Shown here one piece after another: positions 49,296 through 62,213 of a stretch of 64,000 nucleotides of DNA. A model generated the notes under the pieces. The model was not told where the DNA came from. It saw nothing but the letters and a program-made list of their open reading frames with translations, and searched no databases. Made by a program: the position numbers and the translations under genes. Within the stretch, counting starts at the first letter, position 1; each line of letters begins with the position of its first letter. This DNA comes from Synchiropus splendidus (Eukaryota > Chordata > Actinopteri > Syngnathiformes > Callionymidae), in assembly GCF_027744825.2 (NCBI RefSeq), contig NC_071345.1, forward strand, positions 5,043,501 to 5,107,500. Reading direction: 5' to 3'.

Positions 49296-50929
49296 CTCAG
49301 GATTGCGTGATTGAATCATTTTGTTTTCCAGTCAGTTTTTAGATTTCTTTTCATGTTTATCTCTTTTTGCAGTTTGTATTTTCATTTACTTCAGTGCTTT
49401 ACTTATTTTTTTCTTCTTAGTTACCCAGATTTTTGTTTAGTATCTTAATATATATTTATCTGTTTCTTTTTAATTCATTTTGTGTTTTCAGTTCTTGCAA
49501 TTATATTCTCTTCTTCTGCCTGAATTATGTATTTACTTGATCTGTTCTTTGTGTACAGTTAGATTAAGGGCATTTTTAAAAACCAATTTTCTTCACTCAC
49601 TACTTCTTCTCAGTCTTGTGTTTAGTGTGTTTGTATAATTTACTTATTTATTTATTATATTTTGTGTCTCAGGTTCATATTTTTCCGATGCTCTGTTGGC
49701 CTCTTTGATTTGCTGCCGTTTTCATTTCCTTCTGTTGCACCCTGCCTTGTTTTCATAAAGATTTTCATGTACTTTTTAATGTAAAAGTCAAAACCACAGC
49801 TCTGTTGGAGCAGGTTATACCAACACTAGTTTGGATACTTGACAGAATATCGATTAATTCTGTTGTTTGGTTGTTAAAATATCTCTTTAAAAATCTCTGC
49901 TATGATTAGTTAAAAAAAAAACCATATGATATATTATGGAATATAGCAGTTCCATGAGCCAGAGGACATGGTTATCGTGCGCTCCAGTTTGTTTTCATGC
50001 ACACCCCCTCATGCAATGCAGTCATCTAGCCCTTGACTACAAGGGGAGAGTATCTCTTGTATACATGTCTCCATAGCAACCGAGTTACAGTTGACATAAA
50101 AGTATGTTTTTGCTGTAGCAACGGGAAAACTGGCTTGAGTATGTGTGTGTGGGAATATTTATGAGCATGTGTATGAGGTTGAGATGGGCACTGAGGTGTA
50201 CAGCGCCTGTCCTGGTCTTGCATTACCGTGCGTAGATGTACTGCATGTGTGCTGCGGAGGTGAGTTTGGCGAGGACAGCCAGTCTTGTCTTCCTGTCACT
50301 GCACAGCGTTTAAGACAGCATGCTAATTAACCCTTCAAATCTACTCCCCCTCTGTCACACAAACATGCACGCATGTTGGCGCTCACACACGAGGCCCGCC
50401 TCACGCACAATGAAAAGCACACACATAACACAAACTCACCAGCATGCATGAATGCTTAAGCGGACACTCCAGCGCCGTGTCGGCGTAGAAATGAGGGCAC
50501 ATCTCTGCAGACTCCGGCTCTACCTGCCAAGTGCAGCGCTTTACAGGAAGCTGCAATTATGGAGTCTGTGTCATTTTATTCCGACACCAATCCGTTCAAA
50601 GGGTGGCGCGATGAAACGATGAGTGATAGCGTTTGGGTCTGGGATATTTATTTTTAATTGAGGTTGGACGAAATATCAAGACGGAAATGTGTCGACTGAT
50701 CTTCAAGCGTTCAGTTGTTGCCAGGTCACCGACGCCGCAGCGATTCTCTCATTCTGTCTCATGGTATATAATAAAGTCAGTGAATTATTCCATTCAATAA
50801 GAGCCAAACTGATTCCTCCAGTGCTCTATTTATTTTGAAATCTCGTCTCAAACCTTCACGATCCTTAACTCCCAATGAAACGCCATAAGGAAAGCTGAGA
50901 AAAGTGAAGGCAGTTCTGAAGAAGCAGAC
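49296..50929. other. Intron sequence; one perfect X-box
   Basis: T-rich sequence runs from 49320 to 49790. A one-mismatch X-box lies at 50067-50080 and a perfect one at 50717-50729. No exon was seen. Confidence 0.5.
50717..50729 (-). promoter_or_regulatory. X-box (RFX-type) site
   Basis: The minus strand reads GTGACCTGGCAAC, a full match with a one-base spacer. Confidence 0.4.
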
Positions 50930-50942
50930 AAATCCTGATATA

Positions 50943-50979
<37 letters not shown>

Positions 50980-51180
50980 ATATATATATATGTGTGTGTG
51001 TGTGTGGTGTGTGTGTGACATTGAATATATATAAAATATATGTATATATACATACAAATATACGTATATATAAATATATATACAAATCCTGATATATGAT
51101 ATATATATATATTTATATATATGACATTGAGTATATGACATTGAATATATATGTATAACAAAATATATAACATTTGTCGA
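50930..51180. repeat. Compound AT/GT satellite with duplicated unit
   Basis: Runs of TA and GT alternate. The block caaatcctgatatatgatat occurs at about 50931 and again at about 51084, and 'tgacattga' with following TA units recurs at 51018, 51122 and 51137. The long ORFs called here are artefacts of the repeat. Confidence 0.9.
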
Positions 51181-51967
51181 ATAATTTAGCAAATATTGTA
51201 TCAATTATTATATATTATATAAATATATAGCATTAATGGTAATAAAAACAGCAATTACAGGTGTCAAATGTCAATAAACTTTGAAAATGAAATTACATCG
51301 TCAATATAGTACTTGGTTTTTAAAGATAAAATAATTAAATAATTTTAAAAACTCACACAAAATACAAGAAGGAAGAAATAAATAAATCGCTAAAGGTATT
51401 TAAATAATAATAAATCATTTTAAAGTATAAAATCATTAACGTGGCTCGTGTTTATATTAATAGAGCAACTTCAAATTCACAGAACAGAAGATAAAATATT
51501 TCTGCGTGGCCTGTATCATGGTCCCAAAGAGTACTTATGAGGGCCGAGTGAATATACGGCCTCATACGGCCCGTGACCCACACTTTGCCCCCTGACTATA
51601 GTAACGTGGGTAGTGAGGCAGAGGGACAATATATGTTCGGTCCATTCTAAAATATAGTACATAAAGGTGCAGAAAGGTGCAGAATGGATGTATCACTTCT
51701 CTGTCCGACTTTATTTCAGAATGGCGTGATTTTACTGAGGTGAAGTCACGTTTGTTCCAGACTCTCCTGTAAAGCAGACAGAGAAGGAGAGTAGTGTGGA
51801 AACGTGGCTCACCAAGAACACAGAATAACATTTCCATCAGTTTCTAGAGGTGGAGATGAATATGACAGTGGCCTATTTGTTCCAGTGACTGTATTTCTGG
51901 GTCATATCCAGGCAGATGACAAGATGGGGACTAGTTCAGAATAAGCATGGCGCTCCATATGTCTGCG
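51181..51967. other. AT-rich intron sequence
   Basis: No exon was seen. 'tacggcctcatacggcccgt' near 51556-51575 may be a worn piece of the hAT-like repeat family at 53365, at low confidence. Confidence 0.5.
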
Positions 51968-51993
51968 TATGTGTGTGTGTGTGTGTGTGTGTG
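51968..51993. repeat. (GT)n microsatellite
   Basis: A GT run of about 12 units. Confidence 0.95.
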
Positions 51994-53364
51994 CCAGTCT
52001 TGTATGTGGGAGTGTGAGCCTGCTGGAGAGCTCGAGACAGCGTGAGTCGTCCGGTTGCCATGGCGTTGTTTACCAACAGGATTCCTTAGTGTGTTGGGAA
52101 ACATGCTTAAATGATACGTGTTGCCCTCTGAGTTCAGCACCGGGTCTGGAGATCAGAAGCGTTACAGCAACGCACTGATATTCATCTCAGAGACTTATGA
52201 AATCACAGCGACCACCCAGACAATCAGGCAGTGCTGTAATCCAAGAGTTTGACTTGAGTGTGTCGCCATACTTTTATATAACTGAAGCAGCTTGTTTTAT
52301 GGTGTAACTGAAGCCGCATGCTACATTTTAACTCCGTGAGAGCACGATGCTTATAAAGATCAATGATTATATAACTAATATAAGAGCTTTATATTCAAAG
52401 TAATGAAGAGGAAGAACATTTTTATTCTTTGCAAAATAATGGCAGATTAAACTTTGTCGTTGTCCAAACATTTAAAGGACACCGATTAAACTACAAAAGC
52501 ACTCAGCGAGAGCAGACCTCCGCGAAGATGTGATTTTCCCCTATTATTACTGTGATACATTTATTTTATCTTGGCAGTTGTGTGCCTTTTTCAACATTTG
52601 AAATATCACCACAGCCTTCGAGACCACGTTCAAACATGCTCAAAATATTTGTGGGTCCAGATGATAATCTGGAACACAACCAAAATGTAATGCCAACGGA
52701 GAGACAGACAGATGAACGCAGTCGATTACACCACCTCAGTGACGGAGGCAGTGAGAAGGAATGAAAACAAGTATGTTGGGTAGCTATGAGGAAAAACTTG
52801 ATTGACAAATAAAGTCGTTTGCTTGTGGGCGAGTGGGTTCCTAACTCCTCTAGGGTGATACAACAGGCTGTGATCACCCCGTTGCATGCACCAGACTTTC
52901 TACTTATGAACTTTGCCCATGTTCGGAAACAGAACCCTAGAAGATTGTGCGTCTGAATTGTGTTAAGGGTTACGGATTTGCTCTTCTAAGACCTAACCAA
53001 GATCAGGGTTTTGTTTTAATACTGTATGTGGGTATGATGTTAATCTGTCTTAATCTTCATGGTGGAGAACCGCTTAGCAATAATGCAGCCTAGTTCTTTA
53101 GAAAATGTATGTGGGCACAACAGGTGAATTGTTAATTTAAAGAAAAAAGAAAAGAAAAAGTCTTCTTTGCAATTATCCTGTGCTTTAGGTTGCAACATTG
53201 TTGACTTAAGGATTTGAAATGCCCATTGAGGCAAGCCTAAAGCTGCTCGAATAGCTGACTTTTTTCTTTTCTTTTCCTTTTTTTATGGTAAACATACTCT
53301 CATCGTCGAAGTGTACACAATACACCACCCAGACTATCGTCTAACACCACATTTATTTCACCAA
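51994..53364. other. Intron sequence, nothing recognised
   Basis: No exon or repeat is recognised apart from short A-rich and T-rich tracts near 53140 and 53265. Confidence 0.5.
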
Positions 53365-53425
53365 AGGGGGCCACATTAAATGATCTTGAAGGCCACTTAT
53401 GGCCCCGACGCCTTGAGTTTGACCA
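53365..53425 (-). mobile_element. Terminal fragment of a hAT-like repeat
   Basis: It contains 'gggggccacattaaatgatc' and 'ggccccgacgccttgagttt', then gac. It is the same repeat family as 2108-2160 and 15911-15969. Confidence 0.55.
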
Positions 53426-54460
53426 TGTGTTCCATGTGCTTTATGCAAACAATTCACTTGTTCTTTAACAAAGTGGGCTACAATGTAATAACATGAAATC
53501 CAACTGCGACCACATTGATAAAAGGTTCGATACTTTTGATAATTCAATAACACCTGTGGACAAAATAACCCTTGTTCAATTGTGTTGTATCGTTTTTTTT
53601 AAGGTTTTTCACTGTTTTTACTGCCAGTCTTCTACTTAATACTTGTTTCCTGGAGCTCTCTAGTCAACTACATTTTACTCCATCAGTAATCCTCTGTTTA
53701 TCATGTATCTACTTCCTGATTTATTGCATTTGGATAATCTAGCTTAAACATGGTGCGGGTTAATGCGTTTGCAGCAGATTTGAGATCTATAGAATTCTAT
53801 ACAGTGATGACAGTGGACTTCATTTACTGAGCCAGCACGTGCTAATGGAGTGACCATGAGGTTTCCTAAGCGTTTTCTATTATAGACCATCATAGTCTTT
53901 ACAGCATCCTTTGATAATCTGCATGAAAAATGACTTTTAAAAGGCTCCAACCCGTGATGACAAGTCTTTAGAATCCTTCTGTTTATGCGTAAACAGTCAT
54001 CATTCAACATGTTCAGCTATTTAAACGTAGTCACTATTTTTGCTATTGAGTGAGGAACTTTTACGTGCACAGTTTTCTCTTCGCTTGCCTTGGAGGTTGA
54101 TGATAACATTCACTTAGAATACTTCTGAATGATCTAATGCGATGTAAATGTGGGTGTTATCGACAGACTTCTTAATATGGAATGATCAGGGTCAACGCTC
54201 TTAATACCTACAACTGTCAACGTCGCTGTCAACGCTTAGCTTGCGTACTGTGATACAGAAGTGAATAAGCAGAAGTGGGATTTTCATTTTAACTTTTTTC
54301 TTGTTTCGTTTTTGATACCTGACTTTCAATAGGGTGGATGACGGGTATGGATTCATGCCGAGGAAGGGTTGCTTGTCTTTTGGAAGAAGCGGTTGCAGTC
54401 AGAGCGAGTCAGTAGAGTCAGAAGCAACCCAAGCAACCCATTCCTCCCAGGCATCTCATA
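53426..54460. other. Intron sequence, nothing recognised
   Basis: No feature is recognised. The last few hundred bases may be worn LINE sequence leading into 54461-54949, but nothing in them is readable. Confidence 0.45.
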
Positions 54461-54949
54461 GTGACTATTTTGAATTGGACTTTCGTATCCTATGTTGATG
54501 CCAGAGTCAAAGCCTTTCATGTAGATGTTTCACCTCCCTATGGCTTACCCCAACCTCTGTTTCTTTTATGTGACGTGTTGGTCAAACATGAGCTTCAATT
54601 GAATGCCCAATGCGTCAGCAAGCAAAACAGACTTCTGCATCACTCTGGGACGAAAAAGTCCACTTCACCACCGTCACGATTTGAGGAGTGTGAATGTGTT
54701 GGCAGAACATTTATGAGGATAGTGAAACAGTGGAAAGATTTGCAGTCCTTTTACATTAAAGTTCAGCTCCTTCTCTTTTGTGGTGTGATGGACAGACTGA
54801 CAGACACGGTGAGGGAAGCGTCTCCATGGACCATGATGTTTCATGATGATATAGTGATTTGTCATGGGCGTAGGGATGAGTTGGATGTGAAGCTGGAGAG
54901 GTGTCGACATGGTAAAATGAAGACAAGAATATACAAGAGGTTGGACTGA
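54461..54949 (+). pseudogene. Reverse-transcriptase fossil of a second non-LTR retrotransposon type
   Basis: An open frame of 162 codons ends in VMDRLTDTVREASPWTMMF, then HDDIVICHGRRDELDVKLER. This resembles the fish LINE reverse-transcriptase block recalled as DRLTDEVRQESPWTMMFADD. The catalytic ADD has become HDD. The N-terminal two thirds has no readable homology, and nothing readable follows. It is probably RTE-like and dead. Confidence 0.65.
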
Positions 54950-56136
54950 AGGAGGCTGTGACAACAAATGATGCCGATGGCATTGGGGCAGATCTTTCAT
55001 AGGACACACAAGTTGTTAAGTTCTCTATGATCACTGACCTCATTTCGGTTAGCATATCTTAAATATACTGTATATACGTCAGCTAACTTTTACATCCATA
55101 ATAGGTCGGCCCATTGTTAATGGAGCATGTGGCTCTAAAAGTTCAGGCCGGTACGCGGTAGCAGCCGTGTAGTTTTACAAGCGGGGTCAGTGGCAGCAGG
55201 ACTTTTTAATATCTCCAAGGGAGACCAGCCCCCACAGCTTATATAACACAGGAAACAGATGTTTGCAACACACAATCATCCCTCTCTCTCTCTCTCTCTT
55301 TCCCTCCCGTCCTTCATATCCTCCGTCTTCCTCTTTTGTCTTTTATTCACACGCCGACGTGGCCCAGGCAAGTAGGGATGTTTTTTTTTTTTTTTTCCTC
55401 GCCACACAGATACATGGCTCATTATTCTGCTGAATTAGTCCTGAGAAGAAGTGCGGTGAAGAACGGCAGCTTTTCTTGTAAAATTGACTCCCAACTAGTG
55501 TACTGACACAGATACATCTAATTAAATCTACTTAATTTGAGGGCCACTTTGGTGGAATTGAAACCCCTGTCAGTTGTCTGCTGCTGCAGGAGAGACGGTG
55601 GAAGAAGGGGGTTTAAGTTGTGGATAATTTGTTGTGTAATCCTGTTTTTTTAGCACTACAGCAGTGTGACTCATCCCAGTTAGAAAGCAAATCAGCGCCT
55701 GAAAAAAACAGAAGAAATCCATGAAAATCTCAGGGATTGACCAAATTCGTATTGAGAGAGAAGCGAGAAGATTTGAGGACAGATGTACAGTATCTGTTGA
55801 AAAAAAAAAAAAACTTCAAATAAAGCCAATCTCGGATCTGAAATGCTGTCTGAGATGATCAATTCTCAAACTTGATACTCTTTCTTTTTTTAATCTTTTG
55901 AATTCATCCTGAAAGTCCATTTCAACTCCTTCCAATTCCAGATGATGCCTGTTGCCAAGGCGACCACAAAAACCCAGGTGACAGACTTTCCTGCGAGCTG
56001 CACCTTGCGATTGGCTTTCCAAGTGATGGGGGTCTTCAGACTGCAGGTTTTGATAGGCTGAATGCTGTAGACGATGCAGGAGCCCTGAGCAGACAGAGAT
56101 CGTGTCGAGAACATTGATTTAATGGGACGGCAGGCG

Positions 56137-56137
<1 letters not shown>
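54950..56137. other. Intron sequence; CT tract, poly-T and an X-box
   Basis: A (CT)n tract lies at about 55282-55299 and poly-T of 17 bases near 55380. A perfect X-box on the minus strand is at 55951-55964. No exon was seen. Confidence 0.5.
55951..55964 (-). promoter_or_regulatory. X-box (RFX-type) site
   Basis: The minus strand reads GTCGCCTTGGCAAC, a full match with a two-base spacer. Confidence 0.4.

Positions 56138-56168
<31 letters not shown>
56138..56168. repeat. (CA)n microsatellite
   Basis: A CA run of about 15 units. Confidence 0.95.
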
Positions 56169-56171
<3 letters not shown>

Positions 56172-58728
56172 TGCTCAAGTTTAAATATATATTTAAAAAT
56201 AGCTTTGGAGTTGGAGGTAGAGGGGGATATTTGGCCCAGTGGGGGTCACCTCTGTGGGAGCGAGTGTATGTGTGTGTAATATCATGCTCTCCAGGAGAGG
56301 CGTAGCTGGCAGTAATAGAAGCACTCCCAGGAGCAGACCATGCTGGGTAATATCACACTCCCCAGGGAACTCGTACACACTTGCCCACACACACGCACAC
56401 ACATACTCTCAGAGCAAAACATGGCACATATGGCTCGTGTTCAGAGAGAGTGTCACACTAATGCAAATATCCAGACACGAGTAAGCAGTAAAAATTCCTC
56501 TACGGGTGAATTATGACTTCAGATCAGAATGCTCTTCGCGTCAGTCTAAATGGTGGCCCCGGGGCCGGTGTTTATCCTAAGGCCAGTGTGAAACTGGCCA
56601 GGCAGAAATGCTACATTGTTCTGACCGGCTCAGATTTGCTACTGCTGTCTATGACTTCTATCTTGCCTCTATATATCTTTTCTTCTCTTTTTGTACTTGA
56701 ATATTTGTGTCTTTTCTTCTTAAATTTTGGTACATTTTTGGTTGAGTTATAGTGAAGATATTTCCTTATTAATTATTATTATTATTACTTACTTATTCTT
56801 CATTCCAGTTTTTCAAATCATCCCCATTATTCTATAGAATTAGTGTAGTGCTCCCGCTACAAGTGTCCACTATGTAAATATTTCATGGACATGCAAGGTT
56901 TCTGTATTGTTTGCCTCCTTGAAGAGGTAAATGAAAATGTGTCTGAATTAAAATGGTTTAATGTTCCATTTTTTCACATCATGTACATAGAAGGGCTCAT
57001 CATTTTGGGATCGGTATTGGTGAGATTGGGACCATCCCTATTTATTTTACGTAAAAAAAAATAAAAAACAAGTAATGTTAAGGTGCCAAAGTAGTCTTCA
57101 CGTTAACATGTTTAATTCAGACTTTTACTTTCCCAATAAACCAAACAATTCTCTTGTCTTGCACTGTGTCGACCCATTTCTTTGACTTTACAGCAACATA
57201 ATATTTTGCGTAAGTATATTGCATTTTTCCTTATTATATGATGACATACAGCTAAAACTAATTTGATTTATTATAAAGGAGTCATGCAAGTTAGCTGTCT
57301 AACTACAGTATAAAAAGTAAAAGAAACAGAATGAATGTGTTCCACCTATAGTTGAATTATTTTTAATATATCCCTCCTGTTTAAGATGTTTCTCTGCTTC
57401 TGTCATACGAATCAATGCCATGACTTCAGAGATTGAACTTATGTTTTCATGAAGTCATAAAATGTTTGGAGCACCTGAAAACGTTTCACTCATGAGTAAT
57501 GGCATTGCTGTGAAAGATGCAGTTGGTTGAATTTTTTTTATGTTTATAATGGATAATAAACTTAATCCTAAAAAAAGTAATCTGACCAAAAGTGACACCT
57601 GTGCTGAGCTCTTGGGCTGTGCTATGAGGTTTAGAAAAACCGGGTCAGATTTTATTTAACCAATCACGAGCCTGTTTGGTCTGGGGGCGTGGTTTGGAGG
57701 CTTGTTGAGTACAAAATGCGAGCAGAGTTTTTTTATTTTCCTTAGTAATGGATTACAAAAGTGCTGTTTGTTTAACCAATTTAAACAATTGAAGTTCACA
57801 AGGATTTCTTTTATATCTATTTCCATTCTGCCCACTCTCCGGAGATGGGAGCTGTAGGGTGGTGCTTCTCCCCTCACATGAGGATTTGTCACCAATTAAT
57901 GTGCCCAGAATACACTCATATGGCTGACATTTTCTTCCTAATAGATTCCCTTGCAGTGTTAGTAAAAAAGCTGACGCCTGCAGCCATGACATGTCCCCTC
58001 CCTGTAGCCTGTACTTGTATCACATCACAGAACACTACAAAGTGAAGGCAGAGCACGAGGCGGGACACATTTAATTTTATATTTCCTCGGCTTTATTTCT
58101 ACCACCACCGGCTTCCGCTGTGCGGCGTATCCAGGTTTTGCCAGATTCACATGACGGCGTGGATGAAAGCAGGCGAAGCGGCTGCGAGAGAGTGTTCTCA
58201 TTGCGACCCATTTGCACTCCTTCCCTCCGTGCGCTAGTCTGGTTTTCTCTCCGATTGGAAGCCGTCAGCTTCATTAGGTGAAAGGGAGAGCCGCTTTGAT
58301 CTAAAAATACTCGCCATCATGGCCTGTGAAGTGGAAAACGTTCAAGAGTTTCCCTCTGTCTTAATCAGGAAAGCTTTGTTTTGTGCGGAGGGGATTGGAA
58401 ATATTGAGCGAGATGGCATTGAGGATGCGTTAATTCCTCTAAGCGTCGTCTTCCTTGGGAATACCGGGAGTTTCATGTGGTTGATGGTTTTCGGGGGTCG
58501 CTGGAGGGGAGGTTGTTGTTTTTCTCATGGTCTTTATCTCGGCGGGAGCGCAGCGTAGTTGTGTGTACAGGTGGTTCGGTAAACACGATTCAAGGTCTGA
58601 ACTTTGAGCTTGTGTTTGGGCTTTGGAGATGTTGGCCGAGGTCAGCGCGGTGTGTTTGTGATGTGCTTTTGAAGCCTTTCCAATAAGTCCAATCTGATCC
58701 CATGCTGTCTCGCCTTTTTCTTTTTCAG
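56169..58728. other. End of intron 2, nothing recognised
   Basis: AT-rich sequence runs to 57800, then mixed sequence. No exon precedes the acceptor at 58728. The stretch 58080-58330 is CpG-richer than its surroundings but shows no feature. Confidence 0.5.
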
Positions 58729-58880
58729 AGCATAGGCAAAGGCTCGCTGTGGTCAATAGACCCAGACTATAGGCACAACCTGATCCAGGCCCTGAAGAAA
58801 ACGCCCTATCATCCTTTCTCGCCAGGCATGAGTGCCCCGTCCATCTCCCCTCCCATCCTTCCTCAGACATTTCATCAAAG
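58729..58880 (+). CDS. foxn3: FOXN3, second coding exon (residues 195-244, end of fork-head domain)
   Basis: The acceptor tttttcag ends at 58728 and the donor is AAAG|gtgagt at 58881. The 152 bases continue the frame from 47412 with no stop and end in phase 2. The exon starts [20 protein letters not shown] and continues into ALKKTPYHP, the wing and C-terminal edge of the fork-head domain. The mammalian protein has GSLWCIDPEYRQ, so this fish has Ser for Cys and conservative changes. After TPYHP the sequence is Pro/Ser-rich ([20 protein letters not shown]) and does not match the human continuation (HPHVFNTPP). That region of human FOXN3 includes an alternatively used segment of 22 residues, so the fish exon may correspond to a different splice form or a diverged paralog. 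Later exons are outside the window. Confidence 0.93.
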
Positions 58881-59029
58881 GTGAGTCTCCTCTCTGTTGA
58901 TGGATTGATTCGTGATCAGCCGGCGACTTCTAAACCAGTTTTGTGTTCTGTCCACTGAATGGCTGTTTTTTTTTTTTTTTTTTTGGCATTTACAGCAGCC
59001 ATAACCTCATTTCCAGAGCTCTACTCATT

Positions 59030-59042
59030 GTTGCTAGGTTAC
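59030..59042 (-). promoter_or_regulatory. X-box (RFX-type) site
   Basis: The minus strand reads GTAACCTAGCAAC, a full match with a one-base spacer, 150 bases after the end of the second coding exon. The same 13-mer is at 23785. Confidence 0.4.
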
Positions 59043-62000
59043 AGAATCTTCCCGCATCCAGCTCTCATTAATACATCTCTATCATTTGGTGAGGTTTGGG
59101 TGCTCGTCCAAAAGTAGGTACGTCCTCATTAACCTCGGATGAGCTCGAACACAAAATAAACGTATAATTAACAGTGAGCCAAAATCTTTCGGCAGTGGCG
59201 TACAGCTATATTTCAGACAATTAACAAGGCTCAAGTAATCTCCCACCACCATAGGCTTTCCCGCAACATAGTTACTGGGGTGAAATGAAGCTACATGACC
59301 GTGTTTATTGGACACAACACACTCATGTACAAGCAAATCAGGTGTTTTAGCAAGGCGGCTGCGATGCACCGGTTAAACAGGGGCGGTCGATCGACTGACT
59401 GAATGATGCCCTGCAGTTGCAGCTAGATCACAAGATGACTCCATGATGAAGGCGTGGAACTGCTTTGACTGAAAGAGAAAGACTTTTCTGGATTCACGCA
59501 GAAAGCGATGATTTATCAGGGAGGTGCCGTGTGCTAGAATAAGAAGAAATCTTAATATGCTTTTTTTGGATATTAACACGAGTTGCATTTTCTTTGTAAT
59601 GCAAAAGAAATGTCATCTTTTTGCTTTCAGTTTATTTGACTCTAAAGTCACGCTTTTGTTTCTTATCAAAAACTCCATCGCTCACCAGTTGTGGTAGTCT
59701 TTACGGCCTCTTGTCGGACGCCACCAGTGTGACAGACAAAAGGGTTCATCACCTGCCACTCGCTAAATTCTGACTAGCTTGTATCATTTTATCTGTCCCG
59801 TTGATGTTGCAAAAGCGACACTGAGTGCTGAATTAGACATCACACTTGCTTAAGGGTATGAAGGCCTCTCTGTCAAACGTTCACTTTCTATCAACTTCCT
59901 TTTCCTCCTTGCATGGACAGTTGCATTTATTTATGGCGTTTGTGCCACGGAGACTTTCCTCTGAGCCCCATGCAGGATCCATAAATTGAGTCAGAATTGG
60001 TAAATGGTTGTTCAGGGACACAAATTGAAAAGGTGTCTTATAAAGTCAGATTATATTTGAATGTTTGCAGGACAACTATGCGATGTATAATCAGGGCTCT
60101 CCAGGATATTTTTCTCAGCATTTCCACGGAGCAGTTGGGCTGGGACACATTTGAGAAATGGCAGCGCCCATTGTCATTCATTAACAGGTCCTTCTTTAAA
60201 GGGGAGGAGCTTAAGGGAAGGAGTCCACCTCACATGAAGGCATGGTAACGCTGTCATTGTCTGTGGAGGGGCTTTTCCCCAGCAAACTCTCCCAAAACAC
60301 CAAAGAACAAGCCTCTGGACTATAAGTCAAAGCTACCTCCATTCGCTTGTCTAGATAAAATGGAGCAGTGTATCTACTCTGAGCCTCTCACTGATGATCG
60401 GAAGGAATTTGAGCATCTCACTCTCAGCACAAAGGAGGCCGGAGTGGAAACCCACCGGTGAATCGAGAGTTTTGCCTTTTTGCTCTGCCATCGCAAGACT
60501 TTATTACAGGCATATTCCCTTTCTTCATTTGCTGTTGTCACATTTCCAGAGCATCAAAAGCCAAGGTCATGTTTGTGGAATTTTCCTGATGCTGCCCTTG
60601 ACTTTGTCACACTTTTCAACATGAACTAGTTCTCAAAAGTCCTTTGAAAATGGACGTATTTTTACCTGAGTGGCTCAAAAAGGCGGACCGCCAATGGCAT
60701 CAAGAGTCCTGCGGTCAGCGGGTGTAAACAAAACCTTGTTTTCTCTCTAGTTCTGATTCTCAATCGGCCGACTAAATGCAGCTTATGCTAGTCGATGGGA
60801 TAGAAAATCCTCAATAAAAGCAAGAGAGGGGAAAACAGATGAATGCCGATTTCTTGAAGCGTAGCAAAATTATTTCTGCATACATGCCCCCTGAGACCAT
60901 TCCAAGCCAAGTTATGACCTGACAGTAGCCCCCAAATAATTCCTCCAGGGCGTTTCAACAATGCGGCAGAAGGGATTCCTTCTTCTATTAAACTTCAGAT
61001 TCCTGCGTCGAGCTTCGGCAGCGAGTCCCAAAAGCCTGATTTGAGGCTCATTGTTGGGCGCCAATTAAAGGAGCTATTAATGACACTTAACCGTGTTTTG
61101 ATTTAATACCCTGCCTCCCACTTACTTCTCAACATCCCCCCTTTTATTCAGCCGTGCTCCAGTCTCAATGTTGTTTTGTTACCGCCGCCAGATAGCGTTC
61201 AGTCATTGATCATTTCGCTAATATCGAAGGCATAATTAGGTGTGAAATGGAGTTGTTCGTCATAATGTGATTGCAATATATTTATCGGGAAGTTGGTCTC
61301 GGTGCGGGATGTTGGACTATGTCCGATATACGTACTTTTCTTGAACATATTGAGGAATAAATTAAACAGAAAATGGATCAATAGCAGTTTAAGTTGGATC
61401 CAAAAATAGTGATTGAAAAGCAAAGAAAAAAAAAACTGTCTTTTCTCCCTCGACTCCATCTTTCCTATCCATCCTCCCTCCTTATCTCTGTACGTCTCGG
61501 TCTCCTCCCACCGTACTTCAGGCGTTATATAGCCGGCCTCTCCCATCTTTCCTTAAATCTGTTTTGCACGCTGGTTTGTGCAACACTCTCGCACGCCCTC
61601 AGGCACATCACAGGTATAATCGCAGGTTGCCTTTTAACTCCTTCACCCACTCTTCTGTCTCTCTTTGGCTTCAGGCTCCTGTCGTGTTTCACACACTCCT
61701 CATCTTGCTTTCGAACACATTCCTGTGCTCCACGATCTCCTAAAACTGTCCGACCACTTGCTCCCCACCATTCTGTTTTGCCTCCTCTTTTAAATATCTC
61801 TCCCTCCTGCCTGTCCTCAGGCATACATTACGACTCCAGGGCTTGCAATAATCTGTCTTCTTTATTTATCCCTGCTGTGATTTATTCCTTCTCTCCCCGC
61901 ACTCTTTTCACCGTCTCTCGCATGCTTTATCATTCAATTAAATAGTCCTTTGTCTACGCTCACTCCATTCTATCATCGCGTCCGCAGGCGCGCTCACCTG

Positions 62001-62186
62001 TGTTGCTTCCCCTGACCCGGCTCTCCCCCTCCTCCTCTCACCCGATGTGTCCCGCGTCCTCTGTCCTTTCCATTTGCTAACTTCTCAGTTTCCGGCGCTT
62101 CTTTTCGCCCTGTGGATATGTCAGAGAGCGCTTCCATTAGTCGCCTTTTTTCCCCTCTCTCGTTTGAATGAACCCACCATCCCCGC

Positions 62187-62213
62187 ACCACCACCACCAC
62201 CACCACCACCCCC
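62187..62213. repeat. (CAC)n trinucleotide repeat
   Basis: About eight CAC/ACC units followed by a C run. Confidence 0.9.

Larger units (their letters stand above)
47413..58728 (+). other. foxn3: foxn3 intron 2 (11,316 bases, phase 0)
   Basis: The donor is CAG|gtaagt and the acceptor is cgcctttttctttttcag. It interrupts the fork-head domain between RSQ and SIGKG. Repeats, a reverse-transcriptase fossil and X-boxes inside are listed separately. Confidence 0.93.

Noticed and set aside
50777..51204. Three overlapping Ile/Tyr-rich minus-strand ORFs
   Set aside because: They are translations of the TA/GT satellite in three frames.
61394..61945. A 183-codon + strand ORF
   Set aside because: It is pyrimidine-rich intron sequence giving Ser/Leu/Pro. 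It matches no FOXN3 exon, and I saw no splice borders.
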